From contig JAGBCG010000019.1 of NCBI GenBank assembly GCA_017938055.1, positions 1 to 9,972 of the forward strand: a DNA stretch of 9,972 bases, written 5' to 3'. Positions 1 to 5,981 of the stretch are shown here, one piece after another. The stretch's first letter is position 1. The number at the start of each line of letters is the position of its first letter. Below the pieces are notes generated by a model. The model did not search any database and had not been told where the DNA came from. It worked only from the letters and a program-made list of their open reading frames with translations. The DNA is from Clostridia bacterium (GTDB lineage Bacteria; Bacillota; Clostridia; Oscillospirales; CAG-382). The position numbers and the translations under genes were made by a program.

Positions 1-2
1 CA

Positions 3-473
3 TACAGAACCAACCATTTAAGAATTAGTTTAGAACGCACATGCACAACTCACCAAGATTACATCAAAAAACTAAACATTCATGTTGACATACACAATGC
101 GTTCGACAGTGAGTTGTGTAGAATATCTGAATTAACACAAAGAACCAACAAGTTCACTAATGGGAAACGATATACAGTTGACGAATTAAAAGAAAATAAA
201 TCACGTTCTGAACAAAAGCTTTTCTCTGTTTTTGTAAGTGACAGATTTTCAGATCTTGGCTTAGTAGGAACTTTTGAAATTTATTCTGACTGTTTAACCT
301 TATTAGCACTTTCATGTCGTTCATTAGGACGTGAAGTAGAACATCAAATGGCATTGTTTATTACAAATAACTTTAATTTAAAAAGAATCATTATATCAAA
401 TACCCAAAAAAACATGGATATATTTAATTTTTTTAAAGAATCTTTCCCAAAGGTATTTATTGAAGAACAGTAA
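3..473 (+). CDS. FkbH-like HAD-family protein, C-terminal part (5' end outside window)
   Basis: The frame is open from the left edge (first full codon at 3) to TAA at 471-473, giving 156 residues of a longer protein; the TTG at 114 lies inside it and is not a start. Visible residues match the C-terminal half of FkbH-type proteins: ISELTQRTNKF at about 41-51, a following RYT, VSDRFSDLGLVG at about 78-89, and SCRSLGREVE at about 104-113. These correspond to the family blocks around the NQF, DRFGDxGLxG and LSCRxxGRxVE motifs. Known FkbH proteins couple a HAD-like catalytic domain, which would lie to the left, to this acetyltransferase-like C-terminal region, and load glyceryl units from 1,3-bisphosphoglycerate onto acyl carrier proteins in polyketide or surface-glycan pathways. 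The DNA is much richer in A+T than the operon at the right. No partner ACP or synthase is visible, so the substrate is unknown. The family call is firm; the pathway is not. Confidence 0.82.
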   Translation, partial: YRTNHLRISLERTCTTHQDYIKKLNIHVDIHNAFDSELCRISELTQRTNKFTNGKRYTVDELKENKSRSEQKLFSVFVSDRFSDLGLVGTFEIYSDCLTLLALSCRSLGREVEHQMALFITNNFNLKRIIISNTQKNMDIFNFFKESFPKVFIEEQ

Positions 474-687
474 TAAAACCACAACAACACGCTTTTCAAA
501 TATTTAAATCCAAATTATTTGTTTTAGCTAAAGTAAGAATTATATGTTATTCGCCAGATCTCATCAACAATTAATTAACAAGAAAAACCGCAATAATTGG
601 CTATAATGGCAGGGTAAAAGCCCAGTTGAACCCAATTATTGATGAATGTGTTTTAGCCTAATGAGGGAGAATCTTATATAATAGTAA
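474..687. other. A+T-rich stretch without an intact gene; possible traces of a second IS
   Basis: No supported gene is present. The stretch contains the inverted repeat at 591-641. In the frame with codons at positions 1 modulo 3, around 571-640, translation gives asparagine-rich residues followed by W-Q-G-K-S-P-V-E, with stop codons on either side. The GKSPVE string resembles the SPVEYR signature near the C-terminus of many IS3-family OrfB proteins, so part of this stretch may be a heavily decayed transposase end. That reading rests on one short string and is weak. No tRNA and no clear promoter is seen. Confidence 0.35.
591..641. repeat. 10-bp perfect inverted repeat with a 31-base spacer
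   Basis: CAATAATTGG at 591-600 is the exact reverse complement of CCAATTATTG at 632-641. Inside the spacer a short GGG (612-614) and CCC (621-623) could pair as a second small stem. There is no T-run after the right arm, so a standard intrinsic terminator is not supported. It lies between the FkbH-like gene and the IS3 remnant. It could be an RNA stem in the leader or tail of either, a relic IS end, or chance in A+T-rich DNA. Confidence 0.45.
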
Positions 688-1260
688 AAGGTATCAAATT
701 ATGACACTAAAAGTTATCGTCATCATATCGTAATACACGGATATACAAATCTTTTAAACAGAGATTTCAAAGCTGAACGACCAAATCAAAAATGGGTTAC
801 ATACATTTTATACATTCACACCAAGCAATGTGTATTGTATCTTTCTGTTATCAGAGATTTGTATGACAACAGCATTGTTGCCTACAAAACCGGAACCGAG
901 CAAAACATTAATCTTGTTTTGAGTACTATTAAGGCAGCGAAGAAAAAGGAAAAGGTCACCGCAGAGCTTCAACTCCACAGTGACCAAGGCTTTCAATACA
1001 CTTCACACGGGTATTTTAAACTAACACAAGAATACCACATTTCACCTTTAATGTCAAGACGTGGGAACCTATATGACAATGCTTTAGCAGAAAATTTCTT
1101 TTCTATTCTTAAAACTGAGTGTATTTATCGAGTTAAGATTCAAACTTTTGAAGAGGCTCTCCTCTTCATAGATGAGTATATTTACTTTTACAACAATCAA
1201 CGCATCTAACTTGAAACAAAACTGACTCCGCTTGAAAAACGAAGTCAGAATGTTGTTTAA
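688..1260 (+). pseudogene. IS3-family (IS150-like) transposase OrfB remnant
   Basis: The frame is open from 688 (after TAA at 685-687) to TAA at 1207-1209 and reads the C-terminal rve integrase half of an IS3-family OrfB: LLNRDFKAERPNQKWVT, YLSVIRDLYDNSIVAY, LHSDQGFQYTS, then YDNALAENFFSILKTE and YFYNNQRI. It is broken in several ways. The HTH half and OrfA are missing. The first catalytic Asp, normally in WVTDI, is Tyr (codon 802-804), while the second Asp (982-984) and the Glu (1090-1092) remain. The usual GNPYDNA is GNLYDNA. The TAA at 1207 falls where the family usually has a glutamine, after which the frame continues L-E-T-K-L-T-P-L-E-K-R to a natural-looking TAA at 1258-1260. An active transposase is excluded by the missing N-terminus and missing Asp. 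The family call is strong; the comparison with consensus is from memory of the family, not an alignment. Confidence 0.88.
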
Positions 1261-1375
1261 AATTTAATATTTATACCATATGGGTGTTTTTTGTACTGTC
1301 TGCACAATTTGAGGCAATTCAAAAATAAGCACGCTGTTTTTTATTCAATATTCCTATGTGCTGTTCTACATTTTC
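1261..1375. other. Convergent junction between IS remnant and minus-strand operon
   Basis: This gap separates the + strand, A+T-rich block from the minus-strand operon. It may include the outer end of the IS3 remnant: a stretch around 1280-1320 ending in ...TTCA has the look of an IS3 terminus, but no matching left end was found, so this is weak. AGCAC near 1329 and GTGCT near 1358 could pair across about 25 bases. There is no convincing stem plus T-run on the minus strand, so the operon terminator is not identified. Confidence 0.3.
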
Positions 1376-1573
1376 TCAAAACAGAATCGACGGAAGTATG
1401 CATACCGCTGCGACCATAACGTGAAAGATCACGGTTACGCCGATGGATATGTATGCCTTTTTCGGTATTTCTGCGATAGCACCGTTTTCAACAACGACGT
1501 GCTCTTTGATAAAAGACTTTACGTTAGTGTAAAGGTTGTAGCAAGCAAGTATAAAAAGTATAGTATAAAACAT
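1376..1573 (-). CDS. Small membrane protein, unknown function
   Basis: A 65-residue ORF starts at ATG (1571-1573) and ends at TGA (1376-1378). Translation is supported by a strong GGAGG (complement of 1581-1585) seven bases before the start. The protein has two hydrophobic stretches, about residues 2-16 and 42-64, separated by a charged/polar linker with KSFIKEH and IPKK. This predicts a two-pass or hairpin membrane protein without a cleavable signal. It is the last gene of the minus-strand operon, about 30 bases after its neighbour. I do not recognise the family. Small two-segment membrane proteins are common in conjugative elements and phages, and a holin-like or entry-exclusion-like role could be imagined, but nothing in the residues shows it. 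Confidence 0.68.
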   Translation of the reverse strand: MFYTILFILACYNLYTNVKSFIKEHVVVENGAIAEIPKKAYISIGVTVIFHVMVAAVCILPSILF

Positions 1574-1603
1574 ATTTGTTCCTCCAATTTTTATTAAATT
1601 TGT

Positions 1604-1861
1604 TTAAGTGTTGTCTGTTCCGTCTAATTTTCTTTGCATAGGGATGAGCACCTTAAGTAACTCCTCTCTGTATTCCAAATCGGTTATCCTGTCAAGATAA
1701 ATACCGAAAGTGGTAATGTGCAATGATAAATCTTCGGAAAAGATTTCAACATCACTTTTGAGTCCTTCAGTGCATATAAATTCTGCAACCTCTGAGACTC
1801 CTTTAAGTTCTTTGCAAACACCGTTTGCTTCTCCGTAAAGAATATCGTATTCTTTTGCCAT
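1604..1861 (-). CDS. Small acidic hypothetical protein
   Basis: An 85-residue ORF with ATG at 1859-1861 and TAA at 1604-1606. AGGAGA lies about seven bases upstream of the ATG, within the short 18-base gap after the preceding gene. The protein is soluble in character, with no membrane segment or signal, and rich in Glu/Asp and Leu. It starts MAKEYDILYGEANGVC and ends in a helical, amphipathic segment (YREELLKVLIPMQRKLDG). I do not recognise it. Its position in the tail of the operon, next to other small acidic proteins, suggests an accessory or regulatory factor of the mobile element, which is inference. A second, overlapping frame on the same strand lacks such a ribosome binding site and was not called. 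Confidence 0.72.
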   Translation of the reverse strand: MAKEYDILYGEANGVCKELKGVSEVAEFICTEGLKSDVEIFSEDLSLHITTFGIYLDRITDLEYREELLKVLIPMQRKLDGTDNT

Positions 1862-1879
1862 AGTTGTATCTCCTGTGTC

Positions 1880-2080
1880 TTAAATAATATTGACATATTC
1901 GCCTATGATACAAAGAGCCTCATCATAGCTGCCGGATGAAGTGATACGCTCACGCATCTCTTTAGCCTCTTCCGAGAGATCGTTTTCTCTCAGGGTTCTT
2001 GCTGCTCTTGCCATAAGATTGAATATGTTTCCGTCTTCGCCGATAAGTTTGCAATCGGGCTTGTTTCTTTTGTTATCCAT
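1880..2080 (-). CDS. Small conserved protein of Clostridial mobile elements, unknown function
   Basis: A 66-residue ORF with ATG at 2078-2080 and an AAGGAG site upstream; only 13 bases separate it from the preceding gene. The sequence shows a pattern I recognise from many short unnamed proteins of Firmicute phages and integrative elements: a polar N-terminus, then KLIGEDGNIFNLMARAART with its DGN(I/V)F core (about 11-29), a helix around EEAKEMRERI, and a closing GSYDEALCIIGEYV (about 50-63). No enzymatic motif is present; it looks like a small helical protein, perhaps a binding partner or regulator. No function is established to my knowledge. Its presence supports the mobile-element reading of this operon. 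Confidence 0.8.
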   Translation of the reverse strand: MDNKRNKPDCKLIGEDGNIFNLMARAARTLRENDLSEEAKEMRERITSSGSYDEALCIIGEYVNII

Positions 2081-2093
2081 TTTGTTGTACTCC

Positions 2094-2504
2094 TTATTTC
2101 TTTAATACTTCGGGACGGTATTTTTCATTGAAAGCAGTATAGTCGCACCACTCAATGTTTTCAAATATCCGTGCCGCATGTAGTTCAAGTGCCATTTGTT
2201 TTGCTTCCTTTGCATCCCGTGAGAATCCGTAGAGCTTTTCCCATTCGAGAAGATGAGCGAATAGCTTCTGCTCACCGCATCGTTTGATTAAGTCCTCTAC
2301 AAGTCTTTGCCATTCCGATTCCTCAACATCACCTAAATCACACTGGATACCGTGTCGGTATCCGTATTTCTTTTCGGGATTTGATGATATCAGATATGCT
2401 TGTCCCGTGCCGTGATGCTTTCGTAAAACGGAAAAATCAATGATTTCGGGACCGGTATAATGGTTTATGACTATTCTACGAAAAGGTCTGAATTGTTCTT
2501 TCAA
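2094..2504 (-). CDS. Hypothetical protein overlapping the ViaA-like gene; TTG start
   Basis: A 136-residue ORF that begins with TTG (2502-2504), 29 bases before the end of the upstream ViaA-like gene, in another frame. A GGAGG (complement of 2514-2518) lies nine bases before the TTG, inside the upstream gene, which supports this start; no in-frame ATG near the N-terminus competes. The overlap suggests translational coupling to the ViaA-like protein, so the two may be made together. The protein is soluble and contains a basic N-terminus (FRPFRRIVINHYTGPE), an aromatic and Gly-rich middle, and helical segments such as EWQRLVEDLIKRC and AKEAKQMALELHAARIF. I do not recognise a family. A link to the ViaA-like protein is inferred only from the overlap. 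Confidence 0.72.
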   Translation of the reverse strand: MKEQFRPFRRIVINHYTGPEIIDFSVLRKHHGTGQAYLISSNPEKKYGYRHGIQCDLGDVEESEWQRLVEDLIKRCGEQKLFAHLLEWEKLYGFSRDAKEAKQMALELHAARIFENIEWCDYTAFNEKYRPEVLKK

Positions 2505-4050
2505 CTATCGTGTCCTCCATAAGCTCACTTGTTCTGTAAATGGTATCCGCAAACTTTTGAAGCGAAAAGTCAAAGCATTCGCCTTTATCAAGTAATATAC
2601 CCGTAAGCCTTGCACCTGTGTCAGCCTTGAATTCATCGAAAAGCATAAGGAATTCATCCGACACATCGCACTCGCCGTCGGTGATAAACACAATATCGGG
2701 CTTGTCAAGCTTTCCGCTGGAAGTGAGTGCAAATACCTCTCTTAAAGGCTTTTCAAAGTCTGTACCGCCGCCAAGCAGTGTTTCGGCACAGTCAAGTACC
2801 TTTTTAGGATCGACCTTTTCATCCTTCGGGAAGTAGTCAACCTTTGTTGTACTTGAAAAATGCACCAAAGCAAAGTTTGCGTTATTCACACGGCATATTT
2901 CATAAAGCACCATTGCCACAGCCATACCGTAAGCATTGTTCTCACCGAAGGTAGAGCTTGATTCATCAAGGCAGACAATAATATCGCCATTACCCTTGTA
3001 TTCAGGCTCACGCTTGCGGTACTGCTTTAAGCTCTTGCTCTGATATTTACGCATAAAAAGCGGTATCAGCTCGGGAGTAGAAAGCATAGCAAGCTCTGAG
3101 GTGAGTGCCTTGTTTACGTTGTTGCCGTATTCAATGTCGTACTTTTCGCCGTTGCCGTAGGAATATCCTGCAATTCTCTTTGCCTTTAACATCTCTTTAT
3201 AGCGGCCGAGAAACCTTGCAATATACCGAAGCTTATGTGAATTTGCAGTACGCCGTAGGATTTCCGTATTAACGGGATTCTTTTTCATTTCGGGATCACC
3301 GTCACCCCAGGCAAGAACAACACTTTCAATATCCTTTGCACGCTCAAGTGCTGCCTCTGTTGAGGTTGCAATGGCACGCCTTATATCAGCGCCGTTTCTG
3401 CTCATACTGTTTTGTATTAGCCCTGCGTACATCTGTGACTGTTCTTTCTTTGAAGCAATACGGTTCGCTGTACTCACAATCTTACGCTCAAGGGAAGGTT
3501 TCTGCGATTCTGGTGCAGCTTCGTACTTTGAAAGAAGCTCGGAAAGCGTTTGAGATAAATCTCTCGCATCCTGCTCCATTCTGTCAAGTGCATCCACCTT
3601 GCCTTTACCGCCTGTAGCCTTTTCCATAAGACCGTCAAGATTAGAAAGCAACTGTCCCGTAAATTCTTCGGTTGCACCGATAGCGGGAAGCTCCTTACCC
3701 TCACATACACTTTTAACTGCCGTATAGTTTTCGTCAGCCATAAGGTCTGTAAGAATACCTTTGTTGAACTCTCTTGATAATGTAGTCATCTGACTTTCAT
3801 CTGTATATCGGGGACGAAGCCCGTACACAGACTGAAACACATCATTTACAAGACTTCCAAAGGATTTGAGCTTTTTTGAGCCTTGTTCCTCGTATGAGGC
3901 AAGCTCATCGGCATCACCCGATAAATCATCAAAGATAGCCTGTTCTATCCTTGTGGATTTAAGAACACGGTCTGTCTTTGGAGTATCGACTGTTCCCGTG
4001 AGTGTTGATAGTCCCGATAGGATTTCTTCAATACTTCTAAATTGTTCCAT
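2476..4050 (-). CDS. ViaA-like von Willebrand factor A protein, partner of the RavA-like ATPase
   Basis: A 524-residue protein from ATG at 4048-4050, chosen because GGAGG lies five bases upstream; a TTG seven codons earlier has no such support. The N-terminal two thirds are helical, with a Glu/Lys/Gln-rich, coiled-coil-like stretch at about 150-215 and an LGRYKEM-type segment near 280-287. The C-terminal VWA domain starts at about 355 with GDIIVCLDESSS and has a complete metal-binding MIDAS: DESSS at 362-366, the Thr of GGGTDF at about 430, and the Asp of ITDGE at about 458. This order (helical region, LGR-type segment, C-terminal VWA) matches ViaA, which in E. coli binds and stimulates the RavA AAA+ ATPase and links it to client complexes. 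A RavA-type ATPase is encoded two genes upstream, with ssb between. The VWA call is firm; ViaA-like is well supported by the pairing. The client is unknown and may be replication or transfer proteins. Confidence 0.87.
   Translation of the reverse strand: MEQFRSIEEILSGLSTLTGTVDTPKTDRVLKSTRIEQAIFDDLSGDADELASYEEQGSKKLKSFGSLVNDVFQSVYGLRPRYTDESQMTTLSREFNKGILTDLMADENYTAVKSVCEGKELPAIGATEEFTGQLLSNLDGLMEKATGGKGKVDALDRMEQDARDLSQTLSELLSKYEAAPESQKPSLERKIVSTANRIASKKEQSQMYAGLIQNSMSRNGADIRRAIATSTEAALERAKDIESVVLAWGDGDPEMKKNPVNTEILRRTANSHKLRYIARFLGRYKEMLKAKRIAGYSYGNGEKYDIEYGNNVNKALTSELAMLSTPELIPLFMRKYQSKSLKQYRKREPEYKGNGDIIVCLDESSSTFGENNAYGMAVAMVLYEICRVNNANFALVHFSSTTKVDYFPKDEKVDPKKVLDCAETLLGGGTDFEKPLREVFALTSSGKLDKPDIVFITDGECDVSDEFLMLFDEFKADTGARLTGILLDKGECFDFSLQKFADTIYRTSELMEDTIVERTIQTFS
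2514..2518 (-). promoter_or_regulatory. Ribosome binding site deciding a TTG start
   Basis: GGAGG on the minus strand, nine bases upstream of the TTG at 2504. It sits within the last codons of the ViaA-like gene and is the main reason to accept TTG as the start of the 136-residue protein. Confidence 0.6.
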
Positions 4051-4055
4051 ATGTA

Positions 4056-4060
4056 CCTCC
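4056..4060 (-). promoter_or_regulatory. Ribosome binding site of the ViaA-like gene
   Basis: GGAGG five bases before ATG 4050 on the minus strand. It settles the start at residue MEQF rather than at the TTG seven codons upstream. It can also base-pair with the right arm of the adjacent hairpin (see the stem-loop at 4066-4096). Confidence 0.7.
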
Positions 4061-4065
4061 GAGGA

Positions 4066-4096
4066 GTGCAAACGGAGAAATTATCTCCGCCTGCAC
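4066..4096 (-). promoter_or_regulatory. Stem-loop in the leader of the ViaA-like gene
   Basis: In the 57-base gap after ssb, CGGAGA (4073-4078) and TCTCCG (4084-4089) form a perfect 6-bp stem with a 5-base loop. After a two-by-two internal mismatch, GTGCA (4066-4070) and TGCAC (4092-4096) extend it by 5 bp. No T-run follows on the minus strand, so it is not a typical terminator. The arm nearest the start (TCTCCG in the minus-strand RNA, made by 4073-4078) could instead pair with CGGAGG that contains the ribosome binding site. The two foldings exclude each other. An RNA processing site, partial attenuator or translational switch is possible; which one is not shown by sequence. Confidence 0.55.
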
Positions 4097-4107
4097 GTCC
4101 TTTTTAT

Positions 4108-4566
4108 TTAGAATGGAAGTGTGTCGTCCGAAAATTCGCCATCGCCCATAGGTTCAAACTGACCGAAGCCTGCAGGTCCATTCATATCGGGGAAAGTATT
4201 ACCCGTATATGTACCCGTGTTCTGCTGAGCACCGTTGTCATTTCTTACACTGTCAGCAAATCCAACCTCATCTGCGTTGACTCTGAACGAGTACATCTTT
4301 TGACCATCCTTGTCATAGGAGTAGGTTTCAAGAGAACCAAGCACATAGACCTGCTTACCTTTGGAGAAGTATTTCTCAACAAATTCAGCAGTGCCTCTCC
4401 ATGTTGAAATTGGAATGTAGTCAGCAGTGGGTGCATTCTCTTTTTTACTCTTGAATCGTCTGTCTACCGCAAGGGTGAAGTTCGCACGCTTTGCATTCTC
4501 GCCAAATGTTTCGATTTCCGGATCCTTTGTAAGTCTTCCGATAAAAATAGTTTTATTAAGTCCCAT
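4108..4566 (-). CDS. ssb: Single-stranded DNA-binding protein
   Basis: A 152-residue SSB starting at ATG 4564-4566 with GAAAGGA upstream. The OB-fold occupies about residues 1-108: MGLNKTIFIGRLTKDPEI, then NFTLAVDR, the ADYIPISTWRGTAEFVEKYF block (about 48-67) and GKQVYVLGSLETYSYD. A disordered Gly/Asn/Pro-rich linker (about 109-142) leads to the acidic tip SDDTLPF, the docking peptide by which SSB recruits helicases, primases, clamp-loader subunits and repair proteins. Length and architecture are those of a normal bacterial SSB. It is not next to rpsF/rpsR as chromosomal ssb usually is, but between the RavA-like and ViaA-like genes and downstream of a clamp gene. This marks it as an element-encoded copy that coats single-stranded DNA during the element's replication or transfer. 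Its gap to the upstream gene is 16 bases. Confidence 0.96.
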   Translation of the reverse strand: MGLNKTIFIGRLTKDPEIETFGENAKRANFTLAVDRRFKSKKENAPTADYIPISTWRGTAEFVEKYFSKGKQVYVLGSLETYSYDKDGQKMYSFRVNADEVGFADSVRNDNGAQQNTGTYTGNTFPDMNGPAGFGQFEPMGDGEFSDDTLPF

Positions 4567-4582
4567 AATATATTCCTTTCAT

Positions 4583-5968
4583 TTATACATTTAATCTTTT
4601 TTGTTCGTGTAGAGGTATTGACGTAGCATTGACTGCCTTTGCAGCATCGACAAGCATTTCCTCAAGCTCGTTTTCAGCATCGGTTATTGCAACGTTTTCA
4701 GAATCGCCAAGGTCTGCATTACGAAGGCTTGTAAGTTCAAGATAAATCCTGAACAGCTCCTTCTGGAATACAACGTAAGACTTTATCTTCTCACGCTCAT
4801 CTACCTGCTGTGATTCAAACTGAGAAAGAGTTTCATCCATAACGGACTTGCTCTCACTTGCCATTGCCAAAATGCGTTCGATTTCGGCGCCGATGGGATT
4901 TTCACAAAGGTCTGTGAGTACCTTTTCTACAACTGCAATTTCTTCAGGCTTATTCCAGAAATAGTTTTTAAGCACAAGCAAATCCTTTGGAGTTACTTCC
5001 GTATTTCCACATAAGTATGCCTTTGCTCTGACTATCGGAGTAAAGCCGAAGTATTTACGGTCTGAAACGTGAATACCGCATCTTCGAAGCTCGCAAAGAA
5101 CGTCGTCCATAAGCTCATTGATACTGTCGGGAACAGTGATAGCTTCAACCTCTTTCTGCATAGCTTCAAGCTCGGAAAGGTCGATTGTGGTAATACTACC
5201 GCTTGTATTCTTTCCTTGCTTACCCGATAACACCTTTAAGCGATTATCCTTTTCCTGCACATATTGAGTAAGTACCTTTAATTCAAAGCGGTCATACAAG
5301 GGCTTAAGAATCGCCTGTGCTGAGTCGTTGAAGTTGGGTATCTCATTTGATGCGGAAAAGAAAGAGATAACGGGAATAGGTACTGTCTGTCCTTCATTGG
5401 TATACACCTTTTCATTTAAAGCTGTAAGAAGTGAGTTCAGTATTCCGTCACCCGACTTAAATATTTCATCGAGAAATACTATATGACTGTCGGGTATCTT
5501 TCCGTCTGTTATCATCTTGGGTGTGCCGCTTTTAAGGGTACAGATAATGTGCTTGAGCAGGTCTGTCTGCTTTGACAGCTCGTATGTGGCTTTCAGAGTA
5601 TCGACGTCCTTGTTACCGCAGTATATTTCATACTGCTCGGAGAGCTTGCGGTATAGTTCCGCATAGCTTTCTTCTTTCAAAAGCTCATCCAGTGGCATAT
5701 TGCCGGGGATAAGGCTTGAAAGGTCAAGTCTTCCGAAGATCTGTTCCTCATCCGTCTGCTTTGACATAAGGCGTTCAAACTGCTTTGCACCGATTATCCT
5801 TTTACGAAAAAGGTTTATTGCGTAGCTCTTAGCCTGGCCCGTATCGCCGAGTATGAAGAGATTCTTCTTTGAAAGAAGTGCAATGGCTATGCACTCCACA
5901 AGCTCATCACGCTCTGCAACGTCGTTTTTTACCTCGTCAATTATCTGATTCATTTTTGCGTATAACAT
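4583..5968 (-). CDS. RavA-type MoxR-family AAA+ ATPase
   Basis: A 461-residue protein from ATG at 5966-5968, preferred over the ATG five codons earlier because GAGGTG lies seven bases before it. The AAA+ core is complete: Walker A GDTGQAKS (about 41-48), FERLMSKQTDEEQIFG (about 64-79), Walker B LDEIFK (about 166-171), sensor 1 SASNE (about 205-209) and the arginine finger in YDRF (about 225-228). A later block, VSDRKYFGF followed by LKNYFW, corresponds to the RavA-type lid segment (ISDRR..., LLKxxLW). RavA is a hexameric chaperone-like ATPase that works with the VWA protein ViaA; a ViaA-like protein is encoded just downstream. Compared with E. coli RavA as I recall it, there is a helical insertion of roughly 60 residues between the FG block and Walker B. 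The C-terminal 100 residues are helical and acidic. The subfamily call is strong. Its client in this operon is unknown. Confidence 0.92.
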   Translation of the reverse strand: MLYAKMNQIIDEVKNDVAERDELVECIAIALLSKKNLFILGDTGQAKSYAINLFRKRIIGAKQFERLMSKQTDEEQIFGRLDLSSLIPGNMPLDELLKEESYAELYRKLSEQYEIYCGNKDVDTLKATYELSKQTDLLKHIICTLKSGTPKMITDGKIPDSHIVFLDEIFKSGDGILNSLLTALNEKVYTNEGQTVPIPVISFFSASNEIPNFNDSAQAILKPLYDRFELKVLTQYVQEKDNRLKVLSGKQGKNTSGSITTIDLSELEAMQKEVEAITVPDSINELMDDVLCELRRCGIHVSDRKYFGFTPIVRAKAYLCGNTEVTPKDLLVLKNYFWNKPEEIAVVEKVLTDLCENPIGAEIERILAMASESKSVMDETLSQFESQQVDEREKIKSYVVFQKELFRIYLELTSLRNADLGDSENVAITDAENELEEMLVDAAKAVNATSIPLHEQKRLNV

Positions 5969-5975
5969 ATTTTTG

Positions 5976-5981
5976 CACCTC
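5976..5981 (-). promoter_or_regulatory. Ribosome binding site of the RavA-like gene
   Basis: GAGGTG on the minus strand, overlapping the TGA of the preceding gene and seven bases before ATG 5968. It favours that start over the ATG at 5983, which has no purine-rich site before it but would overlap the upstream stop as ATGA. Confidence 0.55.

Noticed and set aside
114..473. FkbH-like ORF starting at TTG 114
   Set aside because: The same frame is open to the left edge and continues to read FkbH-like residues, so the TTG is internal and the gene is cut by the window.
1261..1320. Complete IS boundary with matching terminal inverted repeats
   Set aside because: A candidate right end can be guessed, but no matching left end or target-site duplication was found between 474 and 700.
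1310..1375. Intrinsic terminator at the end of the minus-strand operon
   Set aside because: Only a 5-bp pairing with a long loop was found, and there is no T-run in the right place on the minus strand.
1684..1896. 70-codon minus-strand ORF overlapping the 85-residue gene
   Set aside because: It overlaps two ORFs that have good ribosome sites and has none itself.
4051..4071. TTG 4071 as start of the ViaA-like gene
   Set aside because: The ATG at 4050 has GGAGG at the right distance, and the seven extra codons would themselves contain that site.
4042..4407. Plus-strand ORF of 121 codons opposite ssb
   Set aside because: It lies opposite a clear SSB gene, has no ribosome site and shows no family likeness; it is a shadow.
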